The notes under the pieces were generated by a model. It searched no databases. It saw nothing but the letters and a program-made list of their open reading frames with translations, and was not told where the DNA came from. Position numbers and translations under genes: made by a program. Below, in pieces: positions 63,396 through 64,000 of a DNA stretch of 64,000 nucleotides (the stretch's first letter is position 1; each line of letters begins with the position of its first letter). The stretch covers positions 2,418,001 to 2,482,000 of the forward strand of contig NZ_CP036532.1 of NCBI RefSeq assembly GCF_004331955.1. Direction: 5' to 3'. The stretch is from Roseitalea porphyridii (GTDB lineage: Bacteria > Pseudomonadota > Alphaproteobacteria > Rhizobiales > Rhizobiaceae).

Positions 63396-64000
63396 TCAGC
63401 TTGCCTTCTGCAGGCCCTTGAACAGCCAGACCCCACCGGACGCGTAGTCATAGTCGGGGTCGTCCCAGGCGATCATCTTGCCCGGGTTGAGCAGGCCCTT
63501 GGGATCGGCCTCGCGCTTGAAGGCAAGCTGCACCGCGTCGGTCTGCTTCATGCCGCCCTCCTCGAGCGTGTAGCGGTGCGGGTTGAAGATCGGCGCGCCA
63601 GTAGCGCTGAAGATATCCATGATCTCCTCGAGCCGTTCCTCGGTCGAAAAACGCACCATGGGCAGGCCGAAACAGGTCACGTCGCCGTCGAAGCGCACGA
63701 ATTCGAGATGGTCGATCACCTCGCCTTCGAACCGCGTGTGCAGTTCCTCGATCAGCGCAAGCTGGTTCGGGAACGGGTAGAGCACCTGCAGATATGTGAT
63801 CGCAGGATCGACGCGCAGGCCGCGCAGCGTGGTGTGATTCCAGCTCAGCTCGAACGCCGGCGGCAGGCCCTTGAGGTCGTCGGCGCCCAGTTCGGACTGG
63901 TTGAAGGCGATGCGCCCGCCATGGTCGGCGGCGAAGGCGAGGAAGGCGTCGAGCGACTGCGGCGCGACCATCACCAGCACCGTGTTCTCGCCTTCGCGCA
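63396..64000 (-). CDS. FAD-linked oxidase, C-terminal part, truncated by window end
   Basis: The frame is open to the right edge and gives the last ~200 residues of an FAD-linked oxidase/glycolate oxidase-like protein (FAD_oxidase_C fold). The ending KREADPKGLLNPGKMI is the family's C-terminal signature. ATDHGGRI-like and FNPHRYTLEEGGMK segments line the substrate side. The FAD-binding N-terminal domain is outside the window, so the substrate class (lactate, glycolate, aryl alcohols) cannot be assigned. It lies 11 bp upstream of the quinone reductases, probably as one operon. Confidence 0.78.
   Translation of the reverse strand, partial: REGENTVLVMVAPQSLDAFLAFAADHGGRIAFNQSELGADDLKGLPPAFELSWNHTTLRGLRVDPAITYLQVLYPFPNQLALIEELHTRFEGEVIDHLEFVRFDGDVTCFGLPMVRFSTEERLEEIMDIFSATGAPIFNPHRYTLEEGGMKQTDAVQLAFKREADPKGLLNPGKMIAWDDPDYDYASGGVWLFKGLQKAS

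Overview
The window is about 64 kb of GC-rich DNA from a purple, bacteriochlorophyll a-containing alphaproteobacterium. A rhizobial-type FnrL/FnrN regulator, dispersed alphaproteobacterial repeat motifs and the gene order suggest Hyphomicrobiales (Rhizobiales), but I cannot fix the genus. crtF and crtA point to the spheroidene/spheroidenone carotenoid branch. The only Mg-protoporphyrin ester cyclase present is the O2-dependent AcsF, and the photosynthesis genes sit beside cbb3 oxidase genes, so an aerobic or microaerobic anoxygenic phototroph is the simplest reading.

Region 1 (1-9.1 kb, + strand): crtF (5' truncated), bchC-bchX-bchY-bchZ, then pufQ-like, pufB, pufA, pufL, pufM, closed by a strong intrinsic terminator. 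There is no pufC or pufX. A sigma70-type promoter covered by two TGT-N12-ACA/G palindromes 8 bp apart precedes bchC.

Region 2 (9.1-26.5 kb, - strand): one long set of mostly overlapping genes read bchF-bchN-bchB-bchH-bchL-bchM-lhaA-puhA-puhB-puhC-small ORF-acsF-puhE-hemA, followed by crtA-idi. It supplies the chlorin reductases, Mg chelatase large subunit, methyltransferase, cyclase, 5-aminolevulinate synthase and the reaction-centre H/assembly proteins.

Region 3 (26.5-34 kb): ppaA/aerR and ppsR diverge from bchF. ppsR carries an apparent 1-nt deletion after about codon 77, so the master photosynthesis repressor reads as a pseudogene while its palindromic operators remain. bchG, a second PucC/LhaA-family transporter and bchP follow, then a small membrane ORF, tspO and an Lrp-type regulator.

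Region 4 (34-39 kb): putA, an SDR oxidoreductase and a VOC/glyoxalase protein.

Region 5 (39-50.6 kb): fnrL, hemN, a hemerythrin-like protein, ccoNOQP and ccoGHIS. Two near-perfect FNR boxes sit before ccoN and ccoG, and a TGT-N12-ACA box sits before fnrL. This is a low-oxygen respiration module.

Region 6 (50.7-59.6 kb): a class III aminotransferase and a Dpp-type ABC importer with two paralogous binding proteins. A TTGACC-N4-GGTCAA-type palindrome precedes both transcription units. Region 7 (59.5-64 kb): a tandem duplication with repeat elements, then a WD40/CobW-GTPase pair, two tandem flavodoxin-fold quinone reductases and a truncated FAD-linked oxidase.

No rRNA, tRNA, CRISPR array, IS element or phage genes were recognised.
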